Assembly (NCBI RefSeq): GCF_963677195.1
Contig: NZ_OY781918.1
Location: forward strand, 3,832,923 to 3,896,922
Reading direction: 5' to 3'
DNA: 64,000 bases
From: an uncultured Marinifilum sp.
GTDB taxonomy: Bacteria; Bacteroidota; Bacteroidia; Bacteroidales; Marinifilaceae
The position numbers and the translations under genes are program-made. Shown one piece after another: positions 42,922 to 52,273 of this stretch. Within the stretch, counting starts at the first letter, position 1. Each line of letters opens with the position of its first letter. Below the pieces are notes generated by a model, which worked only from the letters and a program-made list of their open reading frames with translations, was not told where the DNA came from and ran no database searches.

Positions 42922-42947
42922 GGGTCATTTCAATAATGAAACAACCC
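42922..42947 (-). terminator. Terminator after the second glycerol kinase-like gene
   Basis: On the minus strand, GGGT-TG-TTTCA pairs with TGAAA-TG-ACCC, followed by a T-run. The gene ends at 42972, so padR and the second kinase form a separate transcript from glpD. Confidence 0.8.
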
Positions 42948-42971
42948 AATTATAATTTTTAAATAAGTTAC

Positions 42972-44468
42972 TTATTCATTTGTGTCAATCCAATTTTGTG
43001 AACGACTAACGGCTTTTCTCCAGTATTTTTTCTGGTATTTTACCATTTCTTTATCCATTTTAAGATTAAACTTTTTATTTGGCTTCCAGTAGTCTTTAAT
43101 TTCCTCAACACTATCCCAAAAGCCAACGGCCAAACCTGCTAGATATGCAGCACCAAGAGCAGTAGTCTCTCTTATTTCCGGACGTACTACTTCTAATCCC
43201 AAATAATCAGACTGATATTGAAGTAAGGTATCATTAGCCATTAAGCCACCACCTCTTAGCTGCTCAACTTTAATTCCAGCATCGGCCTCCATGGCTTTTA
43301 AAACATCCGAAGATCTGTGAGCAATACATTCAAGAGATGCACGTGCAATATGACCTACACTTGTTCCCATATTTAAGCCCCAAAATGTTCCTCTAGCATA
43401 TTGATCCCAATAAGGAGCTCCCATTCCGGTAAATGCTGGAACAATATATACACCACCATTATCTTTTTCTGTTAGTGCTAATTCTTCTATCTCTTCAATC
43501 GAATGAATAAGATTTAAACTATCTCTTAACCACTGTACAACAGCACCTCCTATAAACACACTTCCCTCTAATGCATAAGTCACCTTATCACCAATACTCC
43601 AGGCAATGGTAGCAATTAAGTCATTTTTCGACACAACAGGTTTATCGCCTGTATTCATTAAAATAAAACAGCCTGTATTGTAGGTATTTTTAACCATTCC
43701 TTTTTCAAAACAAGCTTGTCCGAATAAGGCAGCCTGCTGATCGCCACAAATACCCGAAATTGGAATTTCATCACCAAACATCGATCTTCGTGTATATCCA
43801 TGTACGGCACTAGAAGAACATACTTTAGGTAATATTGATTCTGGGATATCCAATAAATCTAATAATTCTTTATCCCATTGCAAGTCTTTTATATTATAAA
43901 GCATGGTACGACTTGCATTGGATACATCGGTAATATGAAGTTCACCTTTTGTAAGTTTCCAAATTAACCATGAATCAACTGTTCCAAAAGCTAATTTTCC
44001 CTGTTCGGCCTTTTCTCTAGCTCCTTCGATATTATCGAGAAGCCATTTTATTTTTGTAGCAGAGAAAAAAGCATCTAAAATAAGACCTGTTTTCTCTTTT
44101 ATTGTATTTGAATATCCTCTGGCTTTTAGATCATCACATATATGAGATGTTCTTCTATCTTGCCAAACAATTGCATTATTTATAGGTTCTCCGGTTTCTC
44201 TATCCCAAATAATTGTGGTTTCTCTCTGATTTGTGATTCCAAGACCTGCAATATTCTTTCCAGTTAATCCTGTTTTTCGCAATACATCTTCAGCCACCGA
44301 AGCCTGTGAATACCATATTTCTTTAGCATCCTGCTCAATCCATCCAGGTTTTGGGTAATACTGTTCGTATTCCTTTTGAACCTGTGCAACTATCTCACCT
44401 TTTTTATTAAAAAGAATTGCTTTCGAAATTGAAGTTCCCTGATCTAAGGATAAAATATAATCTTTCAT
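42972..44468 (-). CDS. Glycerol kinase paralogue with altered active site (FGGY kinase)
   Basis: 498 residues, closely similar to the kinase at 39097 along its length. However, the phosphate loop reads DQGTSISKA rather than DQGTTSSRA, with the conserved Arg replaced by Lys. The Tyr of the glycerol site (SYFSGTK) is Phe (AFFSATK). The C-terminal signature VDGGAAINNLLMQFQ has become RGGGLMANDTLLQYQ, losing the Asp. NQRETTIIWDRETG and GDQQAA are kept. It may act on a different polyol or be a regulatory paralogue. It follows padR by 29 bases and has its own terminator. Confidence 0.85.
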   Translation of the reverse strand: MKDYILSLDQGTSISKAILFNKKGEIVAQVQKEYEQYYPKPGWIEQDAKEIWYSQASVAEDVLRKTGLTGKNIAGLGITNQRETTIIWDRETGEPINNAIVWQDRRTSHICDDLKARGYSNTIKEKTGLILDAFFSATKIKWLLDNIEGAREKAEQGKLAFGTVDSWLIWKLTKGELHITDVSNASRTMLYNIKDLQWDKELLDLLDIPESILPKVCSSSAVHGYTRRSMFGDEIPISGICGDQQAALFGQACFEKGMVKNTYNTGCFILMNTGDKPVVSKNDLIATIAWSIGDKVTYALEGSVFIGGAVVQWLRDSLNLIHSIEEIEELALTEKDNGGVYIVPAFTGMGAPYWDQYARGTFWGLNMGTSVGHIARASLECIAHRSSDVLKAMEADAGIKVEQLRGGGLMANDTLLQYQSDYLGLEVVRPEIRETTALGAAYLAGLAVGFWDSVEEIKDYWKPNKKFNLKMDKEMVKYQKKYWRKAVSRSQNWIDTNE

Positions 44469-44497
44469 TCCCTGGTTATTAATAGTTTTTACAGACT

Positions 44498-44851
44498 TTA
44501 CACACTCTCACTTATCCTTTTAATAGATAAATTAAGAGAGTCAACATATTCACGCATCACTTCCAAATGAGAAATTCCTTCATTGGTAAGCTTATAGTAT
44601 TTTCTTGGAATTCCCGTATCCATTTCAGCCCATTCCGAAGTAACTAACTTCTCTTTTTTAAGTCGGTTTAAGAGCGGATAAATGGTTCCCTCAGCTATTT
44701 CTAAAGAAGTAAACTGATTCATCTCACTAATTAGCTCATACCCATAACAAGGCTTCGATCTTAACAATAACAAGATAATATATTCCAGAAGTCCTTTCTT
44801 AAATTGGGACTTCCATTTAGTTATAAAGTATTCATTTATTTCATTATTCAT
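44498..44851 (-). CDS. PadR-family transcriptional regulator
   Basis: 117 residues with the PadR winged helix at about 17-100: KGLLEYIILLLLRSKPCYGY, LISEMNQFTSLEIAEGTIYP, LLNRLKKEKLVTSEW and PRKYYKLTNEG in the wing. The C-terminal helix is short, so it belongs to the small subfamily. It is the first gene of the transcript with the kinase paralogue. It is a likely local regulator of that gene, and perhaps of the glycerol cluster. Confidence 0.9.
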   Translation of the reverse strand: MNNEINEYFITKWKSQFKKGLLEYIILLLLRSKPCYGYELISEMNQFTSLEIAEGTIYPLLNRLKKEKLVTSEWAEMDTGIPRKYYKLTNEGISHLEVMREYVDSLNLSIKRISESV

Positions 44852-44950
44852 AATCTAACAAACATATAAAAAAACACCTAGTTTTACAAGATACTTTATA
44901 AAAACAAATCCTAAAGAGAACAAAATGCTTTTCTTATTATCATATTTAAC

Positions 44951-47143
44951 TTATTTTAAGGATACCTCTACCCTATATTTTGGTTTTTTTTGTTGATTAG
45001 ACAAATTTCTTAAATCAGCTATTTTTATTTCATAATTTTCTATGGGAACTTGTAAACTATCTTTTAAATAAATATTCACTTTTTTATTTCTTTCAGATAA
45101 AACAGAATCGAGCAAAGTGTTTAGTTTTAACTTTCCAAGCACATCATAACACTTCTCTTTTAATGGCAAGGCAATTTGAAAATCATTCTGCTTATTAAAA
45201 TCCTTAAAATCGTAATTTCCTTCTGCCCAAGCTACAAAATCGGCACCAAATACCCCTAGTTTTTGTTGTTCATTAGAATTAAAGTACTGTTTGGAACATT
45301 CAGAAATAACCAAAATATCCTTTTCAATTTCGATATCTGTTTCCTGAGTAAACGAAAATTTAAGTTCTGGTTTCCGCGCAACTATATCTTTAATAGCCTT
45401 AAGTGTTTTAATCTCTTTATCATTTAATTCGGTTTGAGAAAATTTAAATGTCATTTTCTCAATACTTTCTGGATTTGTTCCTGCTAAACTGCCTAAAATA
45501 CTGAAAGGTTTAGCTGCCGTTTTAATTAAAAAATTCATTACAGTTTTCCAAATTATCTTTCCTAATTTAAAATCAGGATCCTTGGGATTTCCAGAAACTG
45601 GTAAATCAAAATTAATCTGATCATTTTTATCTTTTAACAGGTATAAAGCCAAACGAACAGGTACTTTTAGTGCATTCGGATCGTCGGTTTTATCTCCAAA
45701 ATCGAATTCTGAGATGTTAATTTTATTTGTGTTTACCAATTGCTTTGGTTTCATAATAATACTACAATCGTAGTTTAATTCACCTTGGGTTATTGGTCTT
45801 GCTATATAGAATTCTGTATAAGGAGAAAAACTCATCAATTCAAGTCCTAAAAGTTTACCATTAAATTTAAAGTTATGAGCATTCTGTAAACTAAAAACCA
45901 TTTTCCCTTTAGAATGTCCTCCTTTGTTTAAATTAATAGAATAATCTAAAGGTATACTATTTGCTTTATCGGTAATTTGACCAATATTTAAATGAACATC
46001 ATTAATATCGTAAACAAATTTTCGATTTAAAGTATAATCAGAAAACTCTACAAAACCTTTATTAATAATTACACTATCGATAGAGTAAAATAATTCACTA
46101 TTGGCAAGCATACTTGTGTCGGTTTCAATATTTACAGAGTCTGTTTTCAATATTGGAGCAAATATCGATTCGAAATTACTGGCCTCCTTAAATAGCGCGG
46201 CATAAACTTCTGGTTTTGTAAGATTTACCTTTCCAATTTCATAATGCGAGGAACTTAAATCTATTGAGTCCAATTCGACAATTACCGATTGACTAGCCAA
46301 AAACTTATTCCCCTCAATATCTTTTAAAACAAAATCATTTAATTCGGTATTACCCTTCAAAAACACATCCATAAAATTATGCACACTTCCTTCAATTTTA
46401 ATCTGTGTATTTAGCCTGCCCTGCACTTCCGAAACAAGCATATAATCTTTTAAGTATGCTACAAAAGGACTAATATCAACAGATGCTATGCCTAAGTTTA
46501 CTGCATATCTCTGCTTTGTATGATTTACATTTGCATTTATAGAAACGCTTCCCTTTTTTCCCAAAGAGAAATTTACTCCCATTTCTGACTTCTTATTGTT
46601 CCAGGCTATTAGTGGAAGTTCTAAATTAATCTTATTTAATTCAAGATTATTACTTTTCAACTTATCGTGATAAGCGATATAGCCATTTTTAAATTTAATA
46701 TCGTGAATTGAAAACTTTAAGCTCGCCTCTTCTTTATTTAAATCTGTACTATCAACAGTTTGATTATTTTTTACTCCTAGTAAATCATCAAAATTAAAAC
46801 CATTCGAACTTTGTTCTATAGAAATATTTAAACCATCTAAATAAATTTGTGAAATAGAGTATTCTCCTGAAATTAATTTCCAGGGTGATATATTAACATA
46901 CAATTCATTAAAAGAAAGAAACTCTTTTTTACTATTCTGCTCGAATAACTTAAACCCATTAACACGTGCCGATACTTTTGCATAGTTAAAATGCAAATCT
47001 GCAACTTCTAATTTTCTTCCAATTAATTCAATAGAATTTCTCTCTATGTAACACTTTACTATTGAGGATAGAAAAAAGAAAAATAAAACCAATACCGTAA
47101 TAAAAGAAAGGAATATTACTTTTTTTCTTGACAAATACTTCAT
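44951..47143 (-). CDS. AsmA-like/DUF748 envelope protein
   Basis: 730 residues. A single N-terminal transmembrane anchor (VIFLSFITVLVLFFFFLSSI) is followed by a long periplasmic part of repeating beta strands (LEVADLHFNYAKVSARVNGF, LNISIEQSSNGFNFDDLLGV) and a DUF748-like core (KVPVRLALYLLKDKNDQINF, PKDPDFKLGKIIWKTVMNFL). Proteins of this AsmA-like superfamily form grooves for lipid transport between membranes. No operon partner; transcribed alone. Confidence 0.8.
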   Translation of the reverse strand: MKYLSRKKVIFLSFITVLVLFFFFLSSIVKCYIERNSIELIGRKLEVADLHFNYAKVSARVNGFKLFEQNSKKEFLSFNELYVNISPWKLISGEYSISQIYLDGLNISIEQSSNGFNFDDLLGVKNNQTVDSTDLNKEEASLKFSIHDIKFKNGYIAYHDKLKSNNLELNKINLELPLIAWNNKKSEMGVNFSLGKKGSVSINANVNHTKQRYAVNLGIASVDISPFVAYLKDYMLVSEVQGRLNTQIKIEGSVHNFMDVFLKGNTELNDFVLKDIEGNKFLASQSVIVELDSIDLSSSHYEIGKVNLTKPEVYAALFKEASNFESIFAPILKTDSVNIETDTSMLANSELFYSIDSVIINKGFVEFSDYTLNRKFVYDINDVHLNIGQITDKANSIPLDYSINLNKGGHSKGKMVFSLQNAHNFKFNGKLLGLELMSFSPYTEFYIARPITQGELNYDCSIIMKPKQLVNTNKINISEFDFGDKTDDPNALKVPVRLALYLLKDKNDQINFDLPVSGNPKDPDFKLGKIIWKTVMNFLIKTAAKPFSILGSLAGTNPESIEKMTFKFSQTELNDKEIKTLKAIKDIVARKPELKFSFTQETDIEIEKDILVISECSKQYFNSNEQQKLGVFGADFVAWAEGNYDFKDFNKQNDFQIALPLKEKCYDVLGKLKLNTLLDSVLSERNKKVNIYLKDSLQVPIENYEIKIADLRNLSNQQKKPKYRVEVSLK

Positions 47144-47225
47144 AAATAAAAATTAAAACAACTCGGTAAATCTATATATAATTATAATATTATTTTATTT
47201 TCATTATGCAAAAAGCATAAAAAAA

Positions 47226-47241
47226 GGAGGCTTTCGCCTCC
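47226..47241 (-). terminator. Terminator of the mscS-ompA transcript
   Basis: GGAGGC at 47226-47231 pairs with GCCTCC at 47236-47241 around TTTC. On the minus strand a T-run follows. It lies 21 bases after the stop of the MscS gene. Confidence 0.88.
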
Positions 47242-47262
47242 TCACTAATTAACCCCAAATTG

Positions 47263-48078
47263 TTAATGATTATAAATATGAACATCTCTTTGTGGGAAAG
47301 GAATGCCAATTTCATTTTTATCAAATTCTTTCTTAACAGTTTCCTGCATATAAAAATAAACTTCCCAATAATCGGCAGCATTTACCCAAGCTCTAACTGT
47401 AAAATTAACCGAACTATCGGCTAGTTCAGAAAGGGCTATAAAATGAGCAGGATCTTTCAATACTTTAGGATGATTTGCCAGCAACCCGTCTAATATTCCT
47501 TTAGCTTTATCTATATCATCGGTGTAACCAATGCCGAATGTCATATCTACTCTACGAGTTGGTTGAGTAGAGTAATTAACCATTGAACTGGTTGACAAGC
47601 CACCATTAGGAATTATTATTGTTTTATTATCGAGCGAAAGCATAATCGTATTAAACAATTGAATCTCTTTAACCACCCCAAGATAACCTTGAGCCTCGAG
47701 AACATCTCCAACCTTAAATGGTTTAAAAATAAGAATCATAACACCTCCTGCAAAATTTTGAAGAGTTCCAGATAAAGCCATACCTACAGCTAAACCAGCG
47801 GCACCTAATATTGCAATAAATGATGTCATTTGTACACCAATCATTCCAATTACCGAAATTACCAACATAACCTTAAGTAAAGCTGATAATAAACTAATAA
47901 TAAAAGGCTTTAGTGTGGCATCCATTTCTTTTTTATCCATTAGCCTACTAACCCCCTTAGTAATTAGTTTAATAACCCACAATCCAATTATTAATGTAAT
48001 AATTGCTAATAGTAATTTCGGGGCATACGCCATTGCCATAGTCCATAATTGATCGGACTTGCTAAAAATCATATTCAT
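47263..48078 (-). CDS. mscS: Small-conductance mechanosensitive channel, MscS family
   Basis: 271 residues. Three N-terminal transmembrane helices (PKLLLAIITLIIGLWVIKLI, LLSALLKVMLVISVIGMIGV and the Gly/Ala-rich pore helix AILGAAGLAVGMALSGTLQN) lead to the beta domain (GGVMILIFKPFKVGDVLEAQ, VKEIQLFNTIMLSLDNKTII) and the C-terminal alpha-beta domain. Relieves turgor on hypo-osmotic shock. It lies 23 bases after ompA, forming a two-gene unit with a terminator. Confidence 0.93.
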   Translation of the reverse strand: MNMIFSKSDQLWTMAMAYAPKLLLAIITLIIGLWVIKLITKGVSRLMDKKEMDATLKPFIISLLSALLKVMLVISVIGMIGVQMTSFIAILGAAGLAVGMALSGTLQNFAGGVMILIFKPFKVGDVLEAQGYLGVVKEIQLFNTIMLSLDNKTIIIPNGGLSTSSMVNYSTQPTRRVDMTFGIGYTDDIDKAKGILDGLLANHPKVLKDPAHFIALSELADSSVNFTVRAWVNAADYWEVYFYMQETVKKEFDKNEIGIPFPQRDVHIYNH

Positions 48079-48101
48079 GTTATTATATTTAATGGTTTTC
48101 T

Positions 48102-49619
48102 CTATTTAATAAATAATTCGAATTCAACTCTTCTATTTAATGCTCTTCCTGCAGCAGTTTTATTATCGGCAATTGGATTAATTTCACCAAAACCTTTAGC
48201 AGAAATTTTACCAGACGATATTCCTTTAGAAATAAGGTAAGCTTTAGTTGCTTGTGCACGTTTATCACTCAATTTCAAATTCATATCATCTTTACCCTGA
48301 CTATCGGTATATCCAGATATTTTTAATGAATAGGCAGGATAATCGTTCATTATTTGAACAACTTCATTCAATATTTTTTGAGATTTAGCAGTTAAAACAT
48401 CTTTACCTGAAGAAAAATTAACATTTTTAGCAGCAAATTCTAATTCTTTTTGAACTTCTGCTTTAATTTCAGGACATCCATAATTACTTGCAGGACCAGC
48501 TACTTCTGGACATTTATCTTCCTCGTTTACAACACCATCTTTATCATTATCAAGAGCACAACCAGAAGCATCTACTGCGTATCCGGCTTTTGTATTCGGA
48601 CACTTATCATTTGCATCAGCAACACCATCTCCATCGGAATCGGGACAGCCATTTAGGGCTTTTAGCCCTTTTACATCGGGACATTCATCTTCTGAATCCT
48701 GCACACCATCTCCATCGGTATCCGGACAGCCATTAAACTGAATTTCTCCTTTTACATCAGGACATTTATCATCTTTATCGGGAACTCCGTCACCATCGGA
48801 ATCGGGGCAGCCTTTTAACAGAGGATCTCCGGCCAACATTGGACAGTCGTCTTGATAATCTGCAACTCCATCTCCATCGCTATCCAAAGGACATCCATTT
48901 CTATCAACAGCAACACCATTAGGGGTATTCGGACAATCGTCACGATTATCACTTACTCCATCGCCATCGGAATCGGAAGATTTCCCGAAACTATAAATTA
49001 CACCAATAGTATTGTGCATAAATTTATCATTATAGCTTTTGGTATCTCTTTGTTTATTTTTATATCCATCATATTTATCGCTAAGTGGATAAAAGATGCC
49101 TGTTTCAAGAGCCACACTCCATCTATCGTCGATACGTATATTTAAACCCGCTGCATAATACAGGTTTAAATTATCGTAGTTCTCATCGAAATCTCCACCA
49201 AAAATTCGTCCTTCGGTATTGGCATAAGTATATCCAAAACCACCAACTAAAAATGGAGATATACGAGCATCTTCTTTTAATAAATAACCATTATTAAACT
49301 TGTACTTTAAGTTTAGGTTAGTGTTAATTAACCAGTCGTCGAAATTTCCAAGAGCACCTTCAGATTCCACATTAAAAACACTCAAACGAAATACTGCATC
49401 AAAAGATGGATTTAGATATCGGCCTAGAGTAGCGGACCCAATCATTGGTTCGGTATTACCAAAGTCCCAAAAGTCATTGGCAATATCTCCTTTATAATCA
49501 TTAAAATTTAAATAGAGACCTACGCCCCATTTATTATCTGCATTTTGTGCTTTTACAATATAAGCAGACAGCATTACACACAATATGAGTAATGCACTTC
49601 TCATGTAGATTTTTCTCAT
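48102..49619 (-). CDS. OmpA-family protein with thrombospondin type 3 repeats
   Basis: 505 residues: signal peptide (LMLSAYIVKAQ-like), an eight-stranded barrel to about residue 205, six calcium-binding TSP3 repeats at about 215-380 (DSDGDGVSDNRDDCPNTPNG and variants, with paired Cys), and an OmpA C-terminal peptidoglycan-binding domain at about 400-505 (SLKISGYTDSQGKDDMNLKL, RAQATKAYLISKGI, NRRVEFELF). It links outer membrane and peptidoglycan. Same transcript as mscS, an envelope-stress pairing. An in-frame ATG five codons downstream is an alternative start. Confidence 0.93.
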   Translation of the reverse strand: MRKIYMRSALLILCVMLSAYIVKAQNADNKWGVGLYLNFNDYKGDIANDFWDFGNTEPMIGSATLGRYLNPSFDAVFRLSVFNVESEGALGNFDDWLINTNLNLKYKFNNGYLLKEDARISPFLVGGFGYTYANTEGRIFGGDFDENYDNLNLYYAAGLNIRIDDRWSVALETGIFYPLSDKYDGYKNKQRDTKSYNDKFMHNTIGVIYSFGKSSDSDGDGVSDNRDDCPNTPNGVAVDRNGCPLDSDGDGVADYQDDCPMLAGDPLLKGCPDSDGDGVPDKDDKCPDVKGEIQFNGCPDTDGDGVQDSEDECPDVKGLKALNGCPDSDGDGVADANDKCPNTKAGYAVDASGCALDNDKDGVVNEEDKCPEVAGPASNYGCPEIKAEVQKELEFAAKNVNFSSGKDVLTAKSQKILNEVVQIMNDYPAYSLKISGYTDSQGKDDMNLKLSDKRAQATKAYLISKGISSGKISAKGFGEINPIADNKTAAGRALNRRVEFELFIK

Positions 49620-49815
49620 AGCATATTTTTTAGGTAAAATGTATCCATAATAAATACACCTTTAGGTATTCTCTAGATTAAATTTAAATAAAAATAAGCA
49701 CATAATAAAAACTATACATCATTAATTATTTGTCGTTTATAAAAATATAAACATTTCTATTGTTATTTTTTTTAAACAGTATAAATAAAACCTCAATTTA
49801 ACAAGCAAAAAAAAA

Positions 49816-49831
49816 GGAAGCTTACGCTTCC
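49816..49831. terminator. Terminator overlapping the helicase stop codon
   Basis: GGAAGC at 49816-49821 pairs with GCTTCC at 49826-49831. The TAA of the helicase gene (49822-49824) lies in the loop, and the minus strand continues with a T-run. Confidence 0.85.
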
Positions 49832-51588
49832 TTTCTTTTTCTATCATAAAACCTTTTTCCATCGCTCTTCCCTCGGCGATCTTTCGAAGAATCTCTTCTG
49901 TATCCTCTATCACCTCGATCTCTGCGATCACCTCGGTCTCTGTCGCCACTTCTGCTACGTCCCTTTCGGTGACTGCTTTCCGTTGGTCGATCGCCCGAAA
50001 CTTCAATTCTAATTTTTCGGCCACCAATAACAGCGCCTGCAAATCCTTTTATAATTTCATCGGTAAAACCGGTATCAACATCAAAAAATGAGAAAACACC
50101 TTTTAAGTCTACTCTACCAACATTCTTACCTCGAACACCACATTGTTTGTGAATCAGGTTTAACAAACGAGGCACATCAATACCATCTTTCTTACCAATG
50201 TTAATGAACATACGATCTTCGCCTTTATTTCCTTCCCTTTTATTTCTTCTTTGGGTAGTAGATCTCAAGTTCAAATCATCAGCATTCTTATAATATTCCC
50301 AGAAACGACTAAATTCTAAGGAGACAAATCTTTTGATAAGATCTTCACGACTTAGATTTTCCAATTTCTCATTAATTCCTTCGATAAATGGAGCGATTTC
50401 TTCTTCTTCAACCTCAACTTCATTCACACGATGCATGAAATTCATCAATTGTCTTTCGCAAACATCTTTTCCTTGTGGGATTTTAACCTGCTCGAAATCA
50501 GTCTTTAATCTTCTTGAAAGATCTTTCACTTTTCGTTCCTCTCTAGGAGTAACCAAAGCAATTGAAATTCCTTTTTTACCAGCACGGGCAGTACGACCAC
50601 TTCGGTGAGTATAAAATTCCAACTCATCGGGCAACATATAGTGAATTACATGCGATAAATCGTCAACATCAATACCACGAGCAGCTACATCGGTTGCAAC
50701 TAGTAATTGTAATGAACGATTTTTAAAATTACGCATTACTCTGTCGCGCTGCACTTGAGTTAAGTCTCCGTGTAAAGCATCGGCATTGTATCCATCCTTC
50801 ATTAGTAATTCGGCAACTTCCTGTGTTTCCTTACGGGTTCTACAGAATATGATACCAAAAATATCAGGATAAAAATCGACAACACGTTTTAGAACATTGT
50901 AACGATCGCGATTATTCAATAAATAATATTGATGTTCAATATTTTTATTAGTAGTATTAGCCTTTCCTACTGTTACTTCGGTAGGATCGGTCATATAGTT
51001 TTTAGAGATTCGTCGAACTTCTGGTGGCATAGTTGCAGAAAACAACCAAGTCACTTTTTCTTCCGATGTAGAGGCTAATATATCATCAATATCCTCCTTA
51101 AATCCCATGTTCAACATCTCATCTGCTTCATCAAGAATTAAATATTCTACAGCAGATAAATTAACAGCCCTCCTTCTAATAAGATCAAGAAGACGCCCTG
51201 GAGTAGCTACAATTACGTGTGCTCCTCGTTTCAATTTTCGAATTTGCTCGTCAATACTCGCACCCCCGTAAACATTAACAACATTCAAGTTTAAGATATT
51301 CTTCGAGAATGTCTTAAGATCGTCTGCAATTTGGATTCCCAATTCCCTTGTTGGGGATAGAATCAAAGCTTGCGGTGTTTTTACCTTTGGATCGATAAGC
51401 TCGAGCAATGGTAAACCGTAAGCCGCCGTTTTTCCTGTTCCTGTCTGAGCCAAACCCACGAAATCGGATCTTCCGTCTAGAAGAATCGGGATAGCTTTTT
51501 CTTGAATAGGAGTTGGGGTTTCGAAGCCTAATTCGGAAATAGCTTCTAAGATGGCCTTCGACAGGCCAAGATTTTCAAATGAATTCAT
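49822..51588 (-). CDS. DEAD-box ATP-dependent RNA helicase with DbpA-type RNA-binding domain
   Basis: 588 residues. Helicase motifs in order: AQTGTGKTAAYGLP, PTRELGIQ, DEADEMLNMGF, SATMP, ATDVAARGIDVDD, HRSGRTARAG. A DbpA/CsdA RNA-binding domain follows at about 470-545 (RMFINIGKKDGIDVPRLLNL, GVFSFFDVDTGFTDEIIKGF). The tail is Arg/Asp/Gly-rich (GDRDRGDRRDRGDRGYRRD). Likely role in ribosome assembly and cold adaptation, as for DeaD/CsdA. Monocistronic. Confidence 0.93.
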   Translation of the reverse strand: MNSFENLGLSKAILEAISELGFETPTPIQEKAIPILLDGRSDFVGLAQTGTGKTAAYGLPLLELIDPKVKTPQALILSPTRELGIQIADDLKTFSKNILNLNVVNVYGGASIDEQIRKLKRGAHVIVATPGRLLDLIRRRAVNLSAVEYLILDEADEMLNMGFKEDIDDILASTSEEKVTWLFSATMPPEVRRISKNYMTDPTEVTVGKANTTNKNIEHQYYLLNNRDRYNVLKRVVDFYPDIFGIIFCRTRKETQEVAELLMKDGYNADALHGDLTQVQRDRVMRNFKNRSLQLLVATDVAARGIDVDDLSHVIHYMLPDELEFYTHRSGRTARAGKKGISIALVTPREERKVKDLSRRLKTDFEQVKIPQGKDVCERQLMNFMHRVNEVEVEEEEIAPFIEGINEKLENLSREDLIKRFVSLEFSRFWEYYKNADDLNLRSTTQRRNKREGNKGEDRMFINIGKKDGIDVPRLLNLIHKQCGVRGKNVGRVDLKGVFSFFDVDTGFTDEIIKGFAGAVIGGRKIRIEVSGDRPTESSHRKGRSRSGDRDRGDRRDRGDRGYRRDSSKDRRGKSDGKRFYDRKRKEA

Positions 51589-51715
51589 TCTATAATATTT
51601 ATGAGCCGCAAAGGTAGTAATTTAAATAGGAAGTATTGCCTATTTATTTACAGAATGATACAATTTAAATTTCATTTTATAAAAAGCTGATTTTGAACTA
51701 GCTAAAAACAAACAA

Positions 51716-51738
51716 ACCGTTCCAAAATAAGAAACGGT
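51716..51738 (-). terminator. Terminator of the 51763 gene
   Basis: ACCGTT at 51716-51721 pairs with AACGGT at 51733-51738. On the minus strand TTTGTTTGTTTTT follows. Confidence 0.75.
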
Positions 51739-51762
51739 ATATGTTATATTTACTTTATGACC

Positions 51763-52161
51763 TTAGTTTTTTACCAGCATAAATACCAATTCGGATTTGA
51801 TAACCGAAGGCATTTCAATTTTTCGAAGATCCAAACTCTTTATCCAACCGTCAATCTCTTTCTCTTTTAGGCTATACAATACCTCTCTAAACTCATCAAT
51901 CTGCTCATCGTTATAATCATTTTCTTCAAAATTTTTATAAGCATCTAAATCTTCATCTTCGTAATAGATAATCTCCTCCGACAGTTTATTTAGCAAGTCG
52001 GTTTCGCAAATTTCATGAGCTCCACAACATTCTTCAAGCGGCTCCGATGAGTCTTCTATATCTTCACTTATTCCTTTTTTTGATCTTAAATACTGACCAA
52101 TCCATGTTACAAAAAATGCAATTGCTGCTATTATTACTAGTGATATCAATAAAATTTTCAT
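51763..52161 (-). CDS. Membrane-anchored acidic protein with a CCGxHxxC motif
   Basis: 132 residues. An N-terminal transmembrane helix (LLISLVIIAAIAFFVTWIGQ) is followed by an acidic cytosolic part. Near residue 45 a compact Cys/His cluster, ECCGAHEICET, could bind a metal ion or iron-sulphur cluster. The rest is acidic and helical (YYEDEDLDAYKNFEENDYND). Similar proteins are, to my memory, widespread hypothetical proteins of Bacteroidales. Monocistronic with its own terminator. Confidence 0.7.
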   Translation of the reverse strand: MKILLISLVIIAAIAFFVTWIGQYLRSKKGISEDIEDSSEPLEECCGAHEICETDLLNKLSEEIIYYEDEDLDAYKNFEENDYNDEQIDEFREVLYSLKEKEIDGWIKSLDLRKIEMPSVIKSELVFMLVKN

Positions 52162-52273
52162 AAATGCAAAGCTAAAAATTCAGATCTAATAAATCAAAAT
52201 ATACAGATGTAAGTTTTATTTTTCAAAAACATCATTCTTTAAGCAAGGAGTCTTTCTTAAAAATTACTTTGTT

